Program-made: the position numbers and the translations under genes
The notes under the pieces: generated by a model
What the model saw: only the letters and a program-made list of their open reading frames with translations
Databases searched by the model: none
What the model was told of the DNA's origin: nothing
Part shown: in pieces, positions 34,417 through 45,792 of the stretch
Layout of the letters: each line of letters opens with the position of its first letter
How positions within the stretch are numbered: position 1 is the first letter of the stretch
Assembly: GCA_030765065.1 (NCBI GenBank)
Contig: CM060977.1
Coordinates: 130,576,295-130,640,294, forward strand
DNA length: 64,000 nucleotides
Direction of reading: 5' to 3'
Source: Deroplatys truncata
Lineage: Eukaryota > Arthropoda > Insecta > Mantodea > Mantidae

Positions 34417-35252
34417 CTGTTGGGGAGTCAAAGTTGATGTAGTTGCTACCACGTGCGATACAATCTTTCCGGTGGCCTTCGCACCAATGTTCAGGATTCA
34501 ACTTCGTATTTTAATGTTTCTTTAAACATTATATATATTTATGTTTTCCTCGGCTGCGTCAGTATTAATTTGTAGAAACATGTATCTCTTAGCAGGGGGT
34601 GATGCGACTAAAGAATGTAGGCTTACACAAATTATAATTTTTACTTCACTCCATTTATTAATCCTTCACACGATTAAATAACACCTCACTGATATAGAGA
34701 GCTGTAAGATTATTTATTAATTACTTGCACCTTTTAACACATCAACCTTATAGTATTCCCGGCTTAATGGATTTTCGTCTCATACTGTATACGTATTTAG
34801 CGTCTATAGTCCGGTTGGGAACGCTGTCTACTAGCGACTGGCGTTTACCCCTTAAATTAGTAAATTTCTCTATTTCAAGTCTCTGATTGTCTAATTTTAC
34901 TAAAACAGAATACTTTTATTTAACTTAAAAATTTTGCAGTTTTTGATTGGATATTCATAAGGTGTTTTAAATATTACATTATTGTTCCAAGAATTACTAG
35001 CAGCATTATTAAACTTTCCAATTCATTATTGCCTCAAGGTTATCTCATTCTTAGAAACTTTCGGTTTCTATTCTCACAGCTCCTACATTATTAAATTACC
35101 TAACACATTCACATAACATTATTATACATGTATACAATAATATAAACATATACAATGACTGTAATATACACTTTTTATATTATATTATGCCCATATTGCT
35201 TTTATGCGGGCTGTTATTTTTTTATATTATATAATTACACTGAAATCACAAT
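34417..35252 (-). repeat. LTR-like repeat, family 2, copy 1
   Basis: About 836 bp, matching 38,080-38,888 throughout: CCTCGGCTGCGTCAGTATTA, GTGATGCGACTAAAGAATGTAGGC, ATAGAGAGCTGT(A/G)AGATT, CTCACAGCTCCTACATTATT and GGGCTGTTATT. Read on the minus strand it would begin TGTGATTTCAGTG and end CTCCCCAACA, a TG...CA-type LTR followed 3' by the primer-site-like motif. No coding interior. Confidence 0.6.
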
Positions 35253-35561
35253 ACACATTTTGTTCTAGATATAAGAAGGATAAATTTGTATAAAAATAAA
35301 CTAAACCGATTGGCATGTGCTTCCACATTCAACAAAGAGAAGCATTTACATAATCTGTAGAGTTATACTTTCTGTATTTTAGTTGTCTTCAAGAAATCGT
35401 CGATACTGAATGGACGGCTAAATATAAACCACCTGCTCCATTTCAAAACGGTTTTGTTTTGCACTTCGGTCAAAGTTTATTGACCGCGCTAATTTGTACA
35501 CTATTCTGCTTAACACAGTCATATTTTCGTGCTAGGAATTTGGGTATTGTACCTTGATCCT
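35253..35561. other. unassigned spacer
   Basis: About 310 bp with nothing supported. Confidence 0.3.
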
Positions 35562-36128
35562 TTTTACCTTCTCTATCCACTTATATAGTGGATAGAGAAG
35601 ATATTGCATTCCACCCAAAAATTCAATACTGGGATTTCAGCGCAAATACATGTTTTGAGGTCTCCTGAATAAAGAAAGGCATTTTTACGAAAAGGTTCAT
35701 GTGTGAGTCTGTGTGTCAGTGAACAGCATAGCCTAAAAACGAAAAGTTGGATAAATATCAAACTTGGTATTTAGGTTCAGTACGTTGCAAAATTGCGACA
35801 TCTCTTTAAAATGCACAATTTATATCAAATAACTTTTTTGTGGCATAAGCCATTTCTGAGATATCCGTTATTAATGGTTCGAATTGTGCATTACTTGGCC
35901 ATTCTATAAAATCCTTTCAACATTCAGTTTTTCTCGCGTTTGCATGGAAACACTATGGAATGCTAAGGCCAGCGTATAGCGTCCAATTCTTAAACCTTTG
36001 ATTATCGCTGTTCTCTTTGTGTCTATAACGAAATATGTCATGTAGCTATTTCTGCAAAGTTTATATGGATTAAAATGAAGTAGCTAAAAAATAAGCTTTA
36101 GTAAGATTAGTTTGTATACCCGCTAATA

Positions 36129-37417
36129 CTAGGGGTACTATTTATATTTTGAGCCTAATAATTAAAACAAAGTAATTTTTTATGGAAAATTGCTTTATTG
36201 TTTTTCAAAATATTCTTTTTATGATTAATACACTTTTGCATCCGTTTGAACCATTTTTCAAAGCATTTATTCCAGTCTTCTTGAGATACCTCCAAAACAT
36301 GGTTTTTGAAGGTATCAATGGCTTCTGCTGCCAACGAAAATCGTTGTCCACGCAATTTATTCTTGATTTTCGGGAACAAAAATAAGTCATTAGATGCCAA
36401 ATCAGGACTTCATGGCGGATGACCCATCAATTCGATTTTTGAGCCTTGAAATACTCTGTTGTTAGACGCGATGTGTGTCAGCTCGCATTGTCTTGATGAA
36501 GAACGGTCCTGTTATTCTTGTTAGTTTTCCTTACTTCACCGAAGACTTCCGGCAAACAAATGGTTGTGTACCATTCGGCATTACCGTTTTATGTTCCTCT
36601 AAAGACACTGTTGCCACATGGCCAGTTTTGCTGAAAAAGCAGGCTACCATTTGCTTCGAAGTGCTTCGAGTGGGAACAATTTTCGTTGGATTTGCTTCAT
36701 CTTGAAACACCCATACTGTCGACTGCTGTTTACGTTTCGGCTCATACGCATAGATCCATGATTCGTCACCTGTTACAATCTTATATAAGTCTTATGAGGC
36801 ACCGCCATTGTATTTCTTGAGCATTTTTCTACATCAGTCGACACGAGCATCTTTTTGAGATTGCGTCAAATTATGTAGGATCCAACGAGAGCAAACCTTT
36901 TTCACGGCTAAATAATCATGCAATATTTTATATATGCTGGTGGAACTAATGCCTATGGTTGCTTCAATCTCACAATATGTCGCATAACGATCTTACATTA
37001 TTAGCTTTTGCACAGCATCAATACTTTTGGGCACAATGTCGGATTTTGGACGACCTTCACGAACTTCTTCATTGAGCGAAAGGCGGCAACTATTAAATTC
37101 GTTATACCAGCGTTTCACACTGACAAAGGATGGAGCTTCGTCTCCAAATGTGCAACTTAGATGATCGATGCAATCTTGTATTGATAATCCATGTCGAAAT
37201 TCGTAATAAAGCATTGCATGAACATTTTCACGAGTAAATTCCATGTTTTTGTTGACACACAATTTTCAAGTTAGTGTAAACAAAACAAATGTTGCTCTAT
37301 TGACAAAATGTTTGAAGTAGATTATGGTAAAAAATGTCAACCTTTCCATCGGAAACGTCAGATGGCACCTAGAACATTCAGGGTTGCGAAAGCTCAAAAT
37401 ATAAATAGGGCCCCATG
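36129..37417 (-). mobile_element. mariner transposon, full length but inactive
   Basis: About 1,289 bp flanked by TA (36,127-36,128 and 37,418-37,419). The ends read CTAGGGGTACTATTTATATT and, from the other strand, CATGGGGCCCTATTTATATT. About 26 bp of terminal inverted repeat with four mismatches. Confidence 0.9.
36155..37241 (-). pseudogene. mariner transposase (DD34D), broken
   Basis: The N-terminus MEFTRENVHAMLYYEFRHG with CIDHLSCTFGDEAPS is the mariner DNA-binding region (37,241-36,993). The first Asp is in VTGDESWIYAYEP (about 36,765), the second in HQDNAS followed by a stop (about 36,495), and the third in SPDLASNDLFLFPKIKNK (about 36,395). The C-terminus runs to about 36,155. Stops near 36,990, 36,490 and 36,405 and frame changes disable it. 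Relatives are often annotated as SETMAR-like in insects. Confidence 0.9.
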
Positions 37418-37480
37418 TAAAGGATAGAGGGTAGAAATAGTCATGTGAGTGTGTCGAATTATATATTTTTTGCTTGTTTT

Positions 37481-38020
37481 CACCTATTTCTTATGTTGTA
37501 TGAAGTAAAATCCATGTATAAAATGAATGGAAAAATATCCTGTTAGTGGATGTTTTATTAGAATTTGCAGATCCTATGGTGCTATCACATTATTTCGCTT
37601 CAGTGCATTCCTGCGGGGTAAACTCTTTTGAGCTAATTACATTAAGTTATGCTCGTATGTGCCAGTTGAGAGAGAACAGTTGTTATTTTCAGGTTTTATT
37701 GGTTTTACAGTGTAGATTTTCTGTGAATATAATTAAATTATGTTTCTGTCTAACCTTTGCATTGCATTGCAATGATTTTGTTTGCAAAACGTATTGAGTT
37801 CTTCCTATATTTCTTTGCGTTCCCAGTGATGCCTAATAGTGACACAACTCTCGCAATCTTCGTCATCGTGGTCTGTGTTACAGCCTGCAAAACTAATCTC
37901 CAAGCGTACACCAGACGAGTATTTCAACCTTCCAGAAAAGAAGTACAGAGGGTCTGCTTACGATCTAACCAGGCATGTAGTGAATCTGAAGAAGTTGATT
38001 TGTCGTAGTTGTTTATATAT
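37481..38020. other. unassigned spacer
   Basis: About 540 bp with no recognisable element. Several overlapping short ORFs lack motifs. Confidence 0.3.
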
Positions 38021-38888
38021 TTAGCTCCACGTATGGATGCCAATTTGAAGTAGAATATTTTTAAGGAGTTGTATCGTATTTCAGTTGTTGGTGAGCCAAA
38101 CTTGAAATTCCTTGCAACCACAAGTAATGTGTTTTTACTGTTTCTTTAAATATTTAATATATTTATGTTTGCCTCGGCTGCGTCAGTATTATTGTTAGAG
38201 ACATGGAAGTCTTGGCAGGGCGTGATGCGACAAGAATGTAGGCTTACGCAGATTTTAAGTTTTAATTCACTCCTTTTTATTAATCCTTGACACAAATTAA
38301 ATAGCACTTCAGTAATATCGAGAGCTGTGAGATTCTTTTATTTAATACTTGCACTTTTTAATACATATACTATTTTCGTCTCACACGAATACGTATTTAA
38401 TTTCTCAAGGACGCATCATGCATCCGGTTACTATCACTGTCTGCAGGCAACTGACTAGATTTCAACCGTCTAAACTTGTAAATTTCTGTATTTCAAGCCT
38501 CTGATTGGCTAGTTTTACTCCAATAGAATACCTGCATTTAACTGAAGATATTTCTGGTTGTTGATTGGCTATTTGTTATAAAATGTCACCAAAATTACAT
38601 TATTGTTACTCCAAGAATCACAAGTAGTACTGTTAAACTTTCTTACTCATTATTTACTCAAGGTTACCTCATTGTTACCTCATTGTTAGCAACTTTTAAC
38701 TTATTATTCTCACAGCTCCTACATTATTAAATTACGTAATATATTCACATAACATTATTACACATGGATACAATAATATAAGCATGTACAATGACTGTTA
38801 CATACATTTTACAAATTATTACATACACATATTACTTCAAGGTGGGCTGTTATTAAATTTACTTATTATATAATTTGACTGAAATCAT
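38021..38888 (-). repeat. LTR-like repeat, family 2, copy 2, with one primer-site motif
   Basis: GCTCCACGTATGGATGCCAA at about 38,024 precedes a block colinear with 34,417-35,252. It lacks about 55 bp near its left side (no counterpart of the ATCTTTCCGGTGGCC segment). A Jockey-type LINE begins directly at its right edge. Confidence 0.6.
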
Positions 38889-38899
38889 TTAAGTGTTAA

Positions 38900-39968
38900 T
38901 AATGCTGCCTCAAATCTAATGGACGTTTACAACAAGTATGCCCCATTAGAACAAATGTAGGTTTCTACTTCAACGGCATCTCAAACCCAAACCATAGAAA
39001 CAATGCAGGTTCCCCCAATCTTTTTGCACGAGGTTAACAATATCAAGCTATCATTACCAATCTACGTCGTATAACGACATGTGAATTTATTACTCAGTAG
39101 AAGTGTAAAGCTCTAAAAATTGCTCTCATCGCGAGTTCAGATTCTTGCATTGTGACTGCTTTTTGACGAGACTGAATTACAGTATCACACATTTCATGAT
39201 CCCAAATCCAGAAAGTTGGAAGTACTTATTTGAAATGTTCCGTATTATATTACTGATGAAGAAATCTCTTCAGAACTTTTCTCAAAAGCTTCCAGTTACT
39301 GAAGTTGTTCGGCTGTTCTATAAGAACAGATAATCTATGCAATTGTGTGCAGTTGAACAGGAGAAATCAGACCAAGGTAAAGAAATCCTTAACCTTCGAC
39401 ATATACAACACGCCTTATTCTCTTGAATATCACCGCAGATCCTTGGATGTACCTCAATGTACCAGGTGCCAACGGTTGGTAACACAAAAACTTATGCCGT
39501 CTTAATCCACGGTGTTAGAGATACTTCTAATCTCACCACTACAGTGTTTGTACTGAACTCAAACAGGAAACACCTCTGTGTGCGAATTGCAGCGGAACCC
39601 ACGCCGCGAAATACAAAGGTTGTCCTGATTACGTAAATCTTCACACTAAAGCTAATAGTGAACCTTCTCGATTGCGGTCTAATTCTGAATGTTTTAATGT
39701 GCCTAAGTCAACACCACCGTCGTTAGATGCGCAGCATTTTCCTAACTTGCCAAACATGGGCCGATGTAAATATTCTGCCTCCTGTATGCCGTCTAAGAAA
39801 ACACCTCTGTCTTCTCACAACAGTCAGATGCTTAGAGAAAGTCCTACTTCTAATCCTTCTGACTTCAGTGACCTTCCACCTGTTTTGATCAAGGCTTTCA
39901 AGTCATTTCTCTTTCATATAAAATCTTTTCTAATTTCATTACTCCATGAGCTGTTTCGAAATGAATAG
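38900..39968 (+). pseudogene. Jockey-type ORF1 (Gag-like), broken
   Basis: Scattered frames give PPIFLHEVNN, VLI-NVPYYITDEEISSELF, then the zinc-knuckle region: DVPQCTRCQRL, a degraded middle knuckle, and TPLCANCSGTHAAKYKGCP (C-x2-C-x3-H-x6-C). The C-terminal 98 codons (39,672-39,968) are open. These are the landmarks of LINE Gag proteins, which bind the element RNA. At least five stops. Confidence 0.75.
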
Positions 39969-39994
39969 TTCCGTTGTTGGTAATTGTTCTCTCA

Positions 39995-42500
39995 AATTAT
40001 TTTTCTAAACTGGAATGCAAACGGCTTAAAATCTAAGCCAGCTACCTTTCGGGAACTCTTATCCTAGCACAATATAGATATTGCCTACATCTCTGAAACC
40101 CATTTTCTTCCTTCTAAAAAGTCCACTATCCCTGGTTACCGCATTTATAGATCGGGCCGCGACAATCAAACCGAGGAACAACATCTGCAGCTTCTCTTTT
40201 CTGTTTCATCTACTCTGATGACCTTGTTTAATGACTTAAACAGCAAGCATGCGCAATGGGAATGCCATGTAACCACTCCCGCTGGAGGAAGTCTTCTCCC
40301 GGCGACCGACTGCAACGGTATACTCATTCTAGCTCCAGCAGACCCTAATTACTATTCTTAAAATCCTGCTGTTTCACTGGACATATTAAATGTGGCACTT
40401 TTGAGGAACATTAGTCAGTCCTTATTCATGCACACCGTTACCGAATTTGATTGCGATCATTGCCCTGTCATCTCTAGTTTCATTGTAAAGTGCCATTGCA
40501 CTTCGCTTCCATCTAGCCTTATTCAAGGAATGATGTGCTGGGAATGTTTCCAGAAATATTTGGACCTTGAGTTGCTAGCTCCATACGAGTATCACCTATC
40601 TTATGATATTGATGCATCCATACAGCATTACGCAAACTCTTTATGTACGGCTGTGAAAAATGCTACTGGTATGCCGCGTTATCACGCACACTGCACATTA
40701 TCAAGCGCTTTTCTAAAAAAAATTATAGCATTGTTGAAAGCCAAACATAAGATGCGACGTGAATGGAAATCCTATAGATTACCTTGGAAGCGACAAAGAT
40801 TAAACCAATTAATTCGACAAACCCGGCGAATCTAGATGAATATCGTTATGCTACAGACCAATACTACTTGTCTAACCTTTCGCCAGAATATTGTCCTCAA
40901 TGGAAGAAGTCGAAATGGGTGTTCGGGAACCTACTGTTGTGGCACCCTTAAAACTCCAACATCATGTGTGCGAACACGAAAATGGAAAATGTGAGCTGTT
41001 GGCTGATGTTTTTCAAATTATATTAACGCCCAATTCCTGTAGGAATACCGTGTTCAGTCAGGAAATTGAAAATTCGACTGACATCTACTCCTCGGTTCTA
41101 GAGCAGCTCACCTGCACTTCGGACCAAGAACTTTGGTGGCTTCTTCATAACCTAACCACTAAAAAGCTCAAGGACACGATCTTATCCCAAATATTGTTTT
41201 CGCCTCGGATATTTTCCATTTTCATGGAAACATACTGGGTTTATCGTTCTTCCTAAAACTAGACTACCACCTTCCCCACACTCAGTTGTGGTCCTATTAG
41301 CCTATTGCCTACACTTTCCAAACCTTTTGAAAAAGTCATCCATAAACGATTAAGCAAATTTCTAACGGACAACGCAGTGATCTCACCACAACATTTTGGT
41401 TTTCATAGACACTACTCTACAACCCATCAGCTTCTACGATTAACTGAGGTAATTGAGGTAACTGTGGTTTCGAGCTTAAAAAACACACGGTCGCAGCATT
41501 TCTGGACTTTAAACAAGCTTTTGATCGAGTGTGGTACGCCAGTCTACTCTAAAATCTTCCAAGTATTGGGTTGCCGGATTATCTCTACCACGTGGTTGAT
41601 AGCTTTCTCTCACGCCGTACTCTTCAAGTACGGATAGATCCTAATCCATCCTCTGTGCCGCCAGTCATGTCTGGAGTGCCTCAAAGTTCCATTTTAGCAC
41701 CTGTGCTGTCTTCGTCTATAACATACCTGCCTTACCACATGTCAACATCGCCATGTACGCTGCGATAACGCCATTTTATCACTCACTAAGGCCAAGATAT
41801 TGCTGCTCACAGATTACAGAGGTCTCTTAATATTCTAGTACCATGGATTGGCAAATGGTTAAACCAGGATTTTTAGTCCTCCTATTACTTTGTAAACTAT
41901 TTCCATATTCCGGAAGCATTCTGATGTCACTGTTAAATATTGTGGCCACATTTTGATCGTCGACTATCCTGGAACTCTCATATTACTTTAAAATTAAATG
42001 TCGCTTACTACAGGCTACCAATTGTATCGTAGTCTCAACCGCAAGCCCTCTTTACCAAAACCATGTGGTTATCTTTTGTACAGGTCCTTACTTCGTCCTT
42101 TAATCACATATGCTTGTCCAATTTGGGGAGGTGCAGCTACAAACAAAATTAATCGTCTGCAGGTCTTTCAAAATAAAGTTCTAAGGCTTATACTGAATGC
42201 AACTTGGTAGTCAGAACATTCGTATACATCATGAAATTGAACTCAGTATCATCTCTGCACACATTCGCTCTCAGGTTCACACACTTTTTCAGCATCTTCA
42301 CTCAGTACCTGAGTATACTTCTCCTTGGGACGAAGATCTGATGTGGTTCCCGCATCAACAGTCGTCTCCCGCAGGATTTGCTGCTTTCTTCCGGAAATGA
42401 TTCCGAGTTAGAAGATTGTCAGTGAACCATATGTACAATATTGCCATCTGCAACTTTGGTGCTAAAAGGGACCTCATGTGGCTGACCTGAGATTACTTTA
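39995..42500 (+). pseudogene. Jockey-type ORF2 (endonuclease/reverse transcriptase), broken
   Basis: The AP-endonuclease starts at NWNANGLKSK (about 40,009), with the catalytic Glu in YISETHFLPS and the terminal CDHCPVI. The GDFN motif is degraded to NDLNSKHAQW. RT parts are LPTLSKPFEKVIHKRLSKFL (41,305), QHFGFHRHYSTTHQLLRLTE, a DFKQAFDRVW-like block across a frame change, and MSGVPQSSILAPVL. The active-site YADD reads MYAAIT (about 41,757), so both Asp residues are gone. The thumb-side block YRSLLRPLITYACPIWGGAA (42,080) supports the Jockey clade. Confidence 0.8.
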
Positions 42501-42575
42501 TAGTCTTCTTATGCATTTGTCGGTTCGGAATAGAACTTCTAATGCTAAACGAATCTATTCAATAAAGTAAAAAAA

Positions 42576-43738
42576 CTTTTAAATAGTTTGCATTTCAAAT
42601 AACTACATAGGATACAAAATTATATTGAAGAGGCAGAATTTCCTTTTTCTTAATTATTACTATATGGGATGCTTAGTTAAAACCTGCAGTTTTTATCTGT
42701 AACCCTCTTAAGACTATATGCAATTTATTAAATGCTTTATCAAATGACGATACTCTAGCTGTAAAAAAGGACAAATAACTGCAGGTCAACAGGAATTGCA
42801 AGGTGAACCGTGCTTGCGAGCTTTTCACTGGCAAATGAAACAGCGATCAGTGAGCTGTTCTGATGAATGTGAAGGAAGCACTGTAGGGTATTCGAAAGCG
42901 AAAGCTGGACCAAGTTTAGCCAAGAACTCTGATGTTGAGGATGTGGCAACAATTAAAATATGAACAACTTGTACCTGTTGACTTGTGTCTATTACAAGTA
43001 TTTATTTAATAATCGAAGGTGTAGCCTACTGTAAAAATTGTAATACTGAACTTCATATAATATGTTAACAGTTTTTGGATGAAAAACTTAATAGCATTGT
43101 GCTGTGACATTTTAGGTAGAACGTTTATACACGGTGAATTTTGTGTCATCATTTGTCATGCAATTGACTGTAGTTTTTGTAACGAGTATTTACATTTAAA
43201 GCCATTTTTTGCAGCTTTTTCAACTAAACTATACATATTTCATGGACATTTTAACCCAATATTTTGCACCTAAAATTCCTAGCTCTAGTTTTAATGGAAC
43301 GCATTTATCGTAGCCTTCCAGAAAGTTGCAAGTGTTCGATTCATGTTGAATTTTCTTAATTCCCTAGCACAGTCCTTCCTGCTCTCCGGATTATACAGTT
43401 CGACCAGATTCTAGAGCTAATTCGGATTTTACAATACTAAGAAGCAATGTTTTCTAATTAAGTGTTATTTTATAGCCCTTATCATCAAAGTATCAGGGGA
43501 CAACTGTGAATACTTTTAACTATATTATTATTCCATACTAAAAGCTAATTTCATATAATATTAATAAACCAAATTCTAAGACATTAAAAACGTATGGTCA
43601 AATTTTTGCATAATATTCCAAGATAGGTAAAACAAAAATGTCATATTGATGATACCTTACATTTGAGCAGTTCCCCTTACACATTTCTTTAGCTATTCTC
43701 TACTTGTGTTAATCAAAGCAAGTGCTGATATTGTTAAT
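42576..43738. other. long unassigned AT-rich stretch
   Basis: About 1.16 kb with nothing supported on either strand. Confidence 0.35.
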
Positions 43739-43795
43739 ACACTTTTTACTTTCTCTACTGGTTACCTTTAGTAAGTAGAGGAAATATTGTGGCAT
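43739..43795 (-). mobile_element. HLE fragment, hairpin end only
   Basis: ACTTTCTCTACTGGTTACC, AGTAAGTAGAGGAAATATTG: hairpin arms with a variant loop. Consensus stops after about 55 bp. Confidence 0.6.
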
Positions 43796-44227
43796 TTAGT
43801 GTATCTTCAGGGGTGTAGTTTGTTGTATTTGTGGGGATTGTATATTCTGAAGTTGGTACTATTGCCGGTAGTCACGTAGAGTTTATGTGGAGCTATCACG
43901 TAAATAATGACGTATATACAGCATTCTTCCGCACTAGATCATGGGGTGTCTGGGTCAAAATGGGACAGCTAAGCAGTTCACATCGGAACAAAGGTAAACC
44001 GTGTGTTGCTTATAACTTCTTCATTTATAATAAACTTAACACTTAAGTCTTGAAATATGTTGATCATTTAAAGTACAGTTCCTGTAGTATAAGTTACCTA
44101 AATTACTGTGATGTGTCCGATGATAGCTGGATGATTCTGAAATGCTTTATGCTTCGCTCCCAATGTCGTCTCATTTGTGTTGAAATTTATAAAGAAGTAT
44201 TCCCGGGCCTTTAGCCTCTACTATTGA
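43796..44227. other. unassigned spacer
   Basis: About 430 bp with no recognised feature. A 71-codon ORF has no motif. Confidence 0.3.
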
Positions 44228-44958
44228 GTTTTCTTAGGGGTATGATAATATTATATACCAACTAAAAATTGGATACCAGGATTCACGTTTTGAAACTCCC
44301 TGAATCCTAAATAGGTCGTTTTAGAGAAAGGTCCAAGTATATGTGTGTGTGTGGGTGGGTGGGTGCGTTGGTATGTGTGAAGAGCTGACTCAAAACGAAA
44401 AGTCGGCTAAATACCAAACCTGGTGTTTGGTATTTATCGTCTATCAAGGATTCGGCATGAAAATTTTCAAGAAAATACCCTCACCCAAAACTACCCTATA
44501 CATAGAAAACTGTTTGTTAAATTTTATTTTCTCAAGAATGGCTCTAAGATCTTCATTAAAATTCCATATGTTATTCATATAGTAAATAATATGTACATCT
44601 TGAATTTTCTGGAATTAGCCTTAGGGATAGACAAAATCTCACCCCATAAAAACCTTTGATCTCACCAAGGCACACAATATATATCAAATAAATTTATTGT
44701 GGATTTATCCTTTTCCTAAATATTCTTTGTTATTCATTTCAATTTTCAAATAGTTATAGATATCTTATTTGATAAGATGCTTATTGACTGTTTCTCGCGT
44801 TCATTCAAAGAGCATGGAATTTCAGAGGCATCCTTTTAGTGACCAGTTTTTTAAACATTTTACTATTTGTTTCCTTCCTAGATCTACAACCAAAGGTTAA
44901 ATGTGTAGTGAAGGTTTATAAAAACGTAAAGTCATGGGAATGAGAAACATCAGATTTT
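44228..44958 (-). mobile_element. HLE repeat, old, lacks hairpin
   Basis: Starts inside the consensus near ATACCAACTAAAAATTGG, has a GT/GGGT-rich microsatellite at 44,340-44,367, and ends GAAACATCAGATTTTTAATT. Divergent throughout. Confidence 0.65.
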
Positions 44959-45790
44959 TAATTCATAACCTACAACGTAAGCAGAAGAACTATGATAAGG
45001 GAATAAAACGCTTCCAAGCTCATGTTCACATAGCATATTATTGTTTGTCTACATGAGAAAAACGTACTCCTGAAGCTTTTTTCTGCGCCTTTACATTAAA
45101 TGTTGTGTTAACTTTAAACAACAAGCTAAATATTTGCCAAGCATTAGATTTTAATACCGAAGCAGCTTCTGAGAAATAGTGTAAGCATCCTGCTCATATG
45201 GGCGCCGTTGTTAACAGGGATAAAGGAGCATGCTAAAAGTATACTTTTCTTTTTGCTACCAAGAGGCATGTAATAGAAAGAAGCTAATGAGTCCTGGGAA
45301 TTGGCCCGAAAAGAAGTCAGCTTAAGCAAGTTTTATTTGAAAGCCATGACAACCTTCGGGCTTCCCAGAAAAATATAGAAATAGTAAAATGTCCGTGAAG
45401 AGCTTGACGTGCAGCTATTAGGAAAGAGAGAAACAGCTGCAGCGCTGACCTATCTCGCTTGCTTCGAGTAATAGACTGAAGCGGAGTGAATAATGGGGCG
45501 GGGAGCATTCTCTAGTAGCCTGCTTTGTAATCTTTCTATTTTAGCAATCTGACGGCTTTAACGCCAGCCACGACTGAATATTATAGTGTTGTATTTACAT
45601 GACTTTCGCTATTCATCTTCTACAAACTATTCTTACAAAAACTAATTTTTTTTTGTTTAACTGTTTACCTTCTACTTTGTACAACTAATACCCTTAAGGA
45701 CTTATAAGACAATGCCTTGGGTCAGTAGCCTGTCGAGGAGGAAGCAAACTCTGGATCATAGCATATATGGATGACCAGCCCAGTGCTTGG
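44959..45790. other. mostly unassigned, with a small HLE fragment
   Basis: About 830 bp. At 45,597-45,690 about 95 bp resemble the HLE 5' end (ACATGACTTTCGCTATTC ... ACAAACTATTCTTACAAAAAC). The rest is unclassified. Confidence 0.4.
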
Positions 45791-45792
45791 TA

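Larger units (their letters stand above)
35562..37480 (-). mobile_element. HLE repeat with perfect hairpin, split by a mariner
   Basis: The HLE parts are 35,562-36,126 and 37,420-37,480. The hairpin arms CTTCTCTATCCACT and AGTGGATAGAGAAG (35,570-35,601) pair perfectly over 14 bp. The right end reads GGATAGAGGGTAGAAATAGTCATGTGAG. The mariner at 36,129-37,417 interrupts the GTTTGTA...GTAAAGG region. Confidence 0.75.
38895..42575 (+). mobile_element. Jockey-type LINE, degenerate
   Basis: Gag-like ORF1 remnants, then AP-endonuclease and reverse transcriptase remnants, ending at AATAAAGTAAAAAAAC (about 42,559), a poly(A) signal and short A-tail. The left edge abuts the LTR-like repeat, suggesting 5' truncation or insertion there. 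No clear target duplication. Confidence 0.8.
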
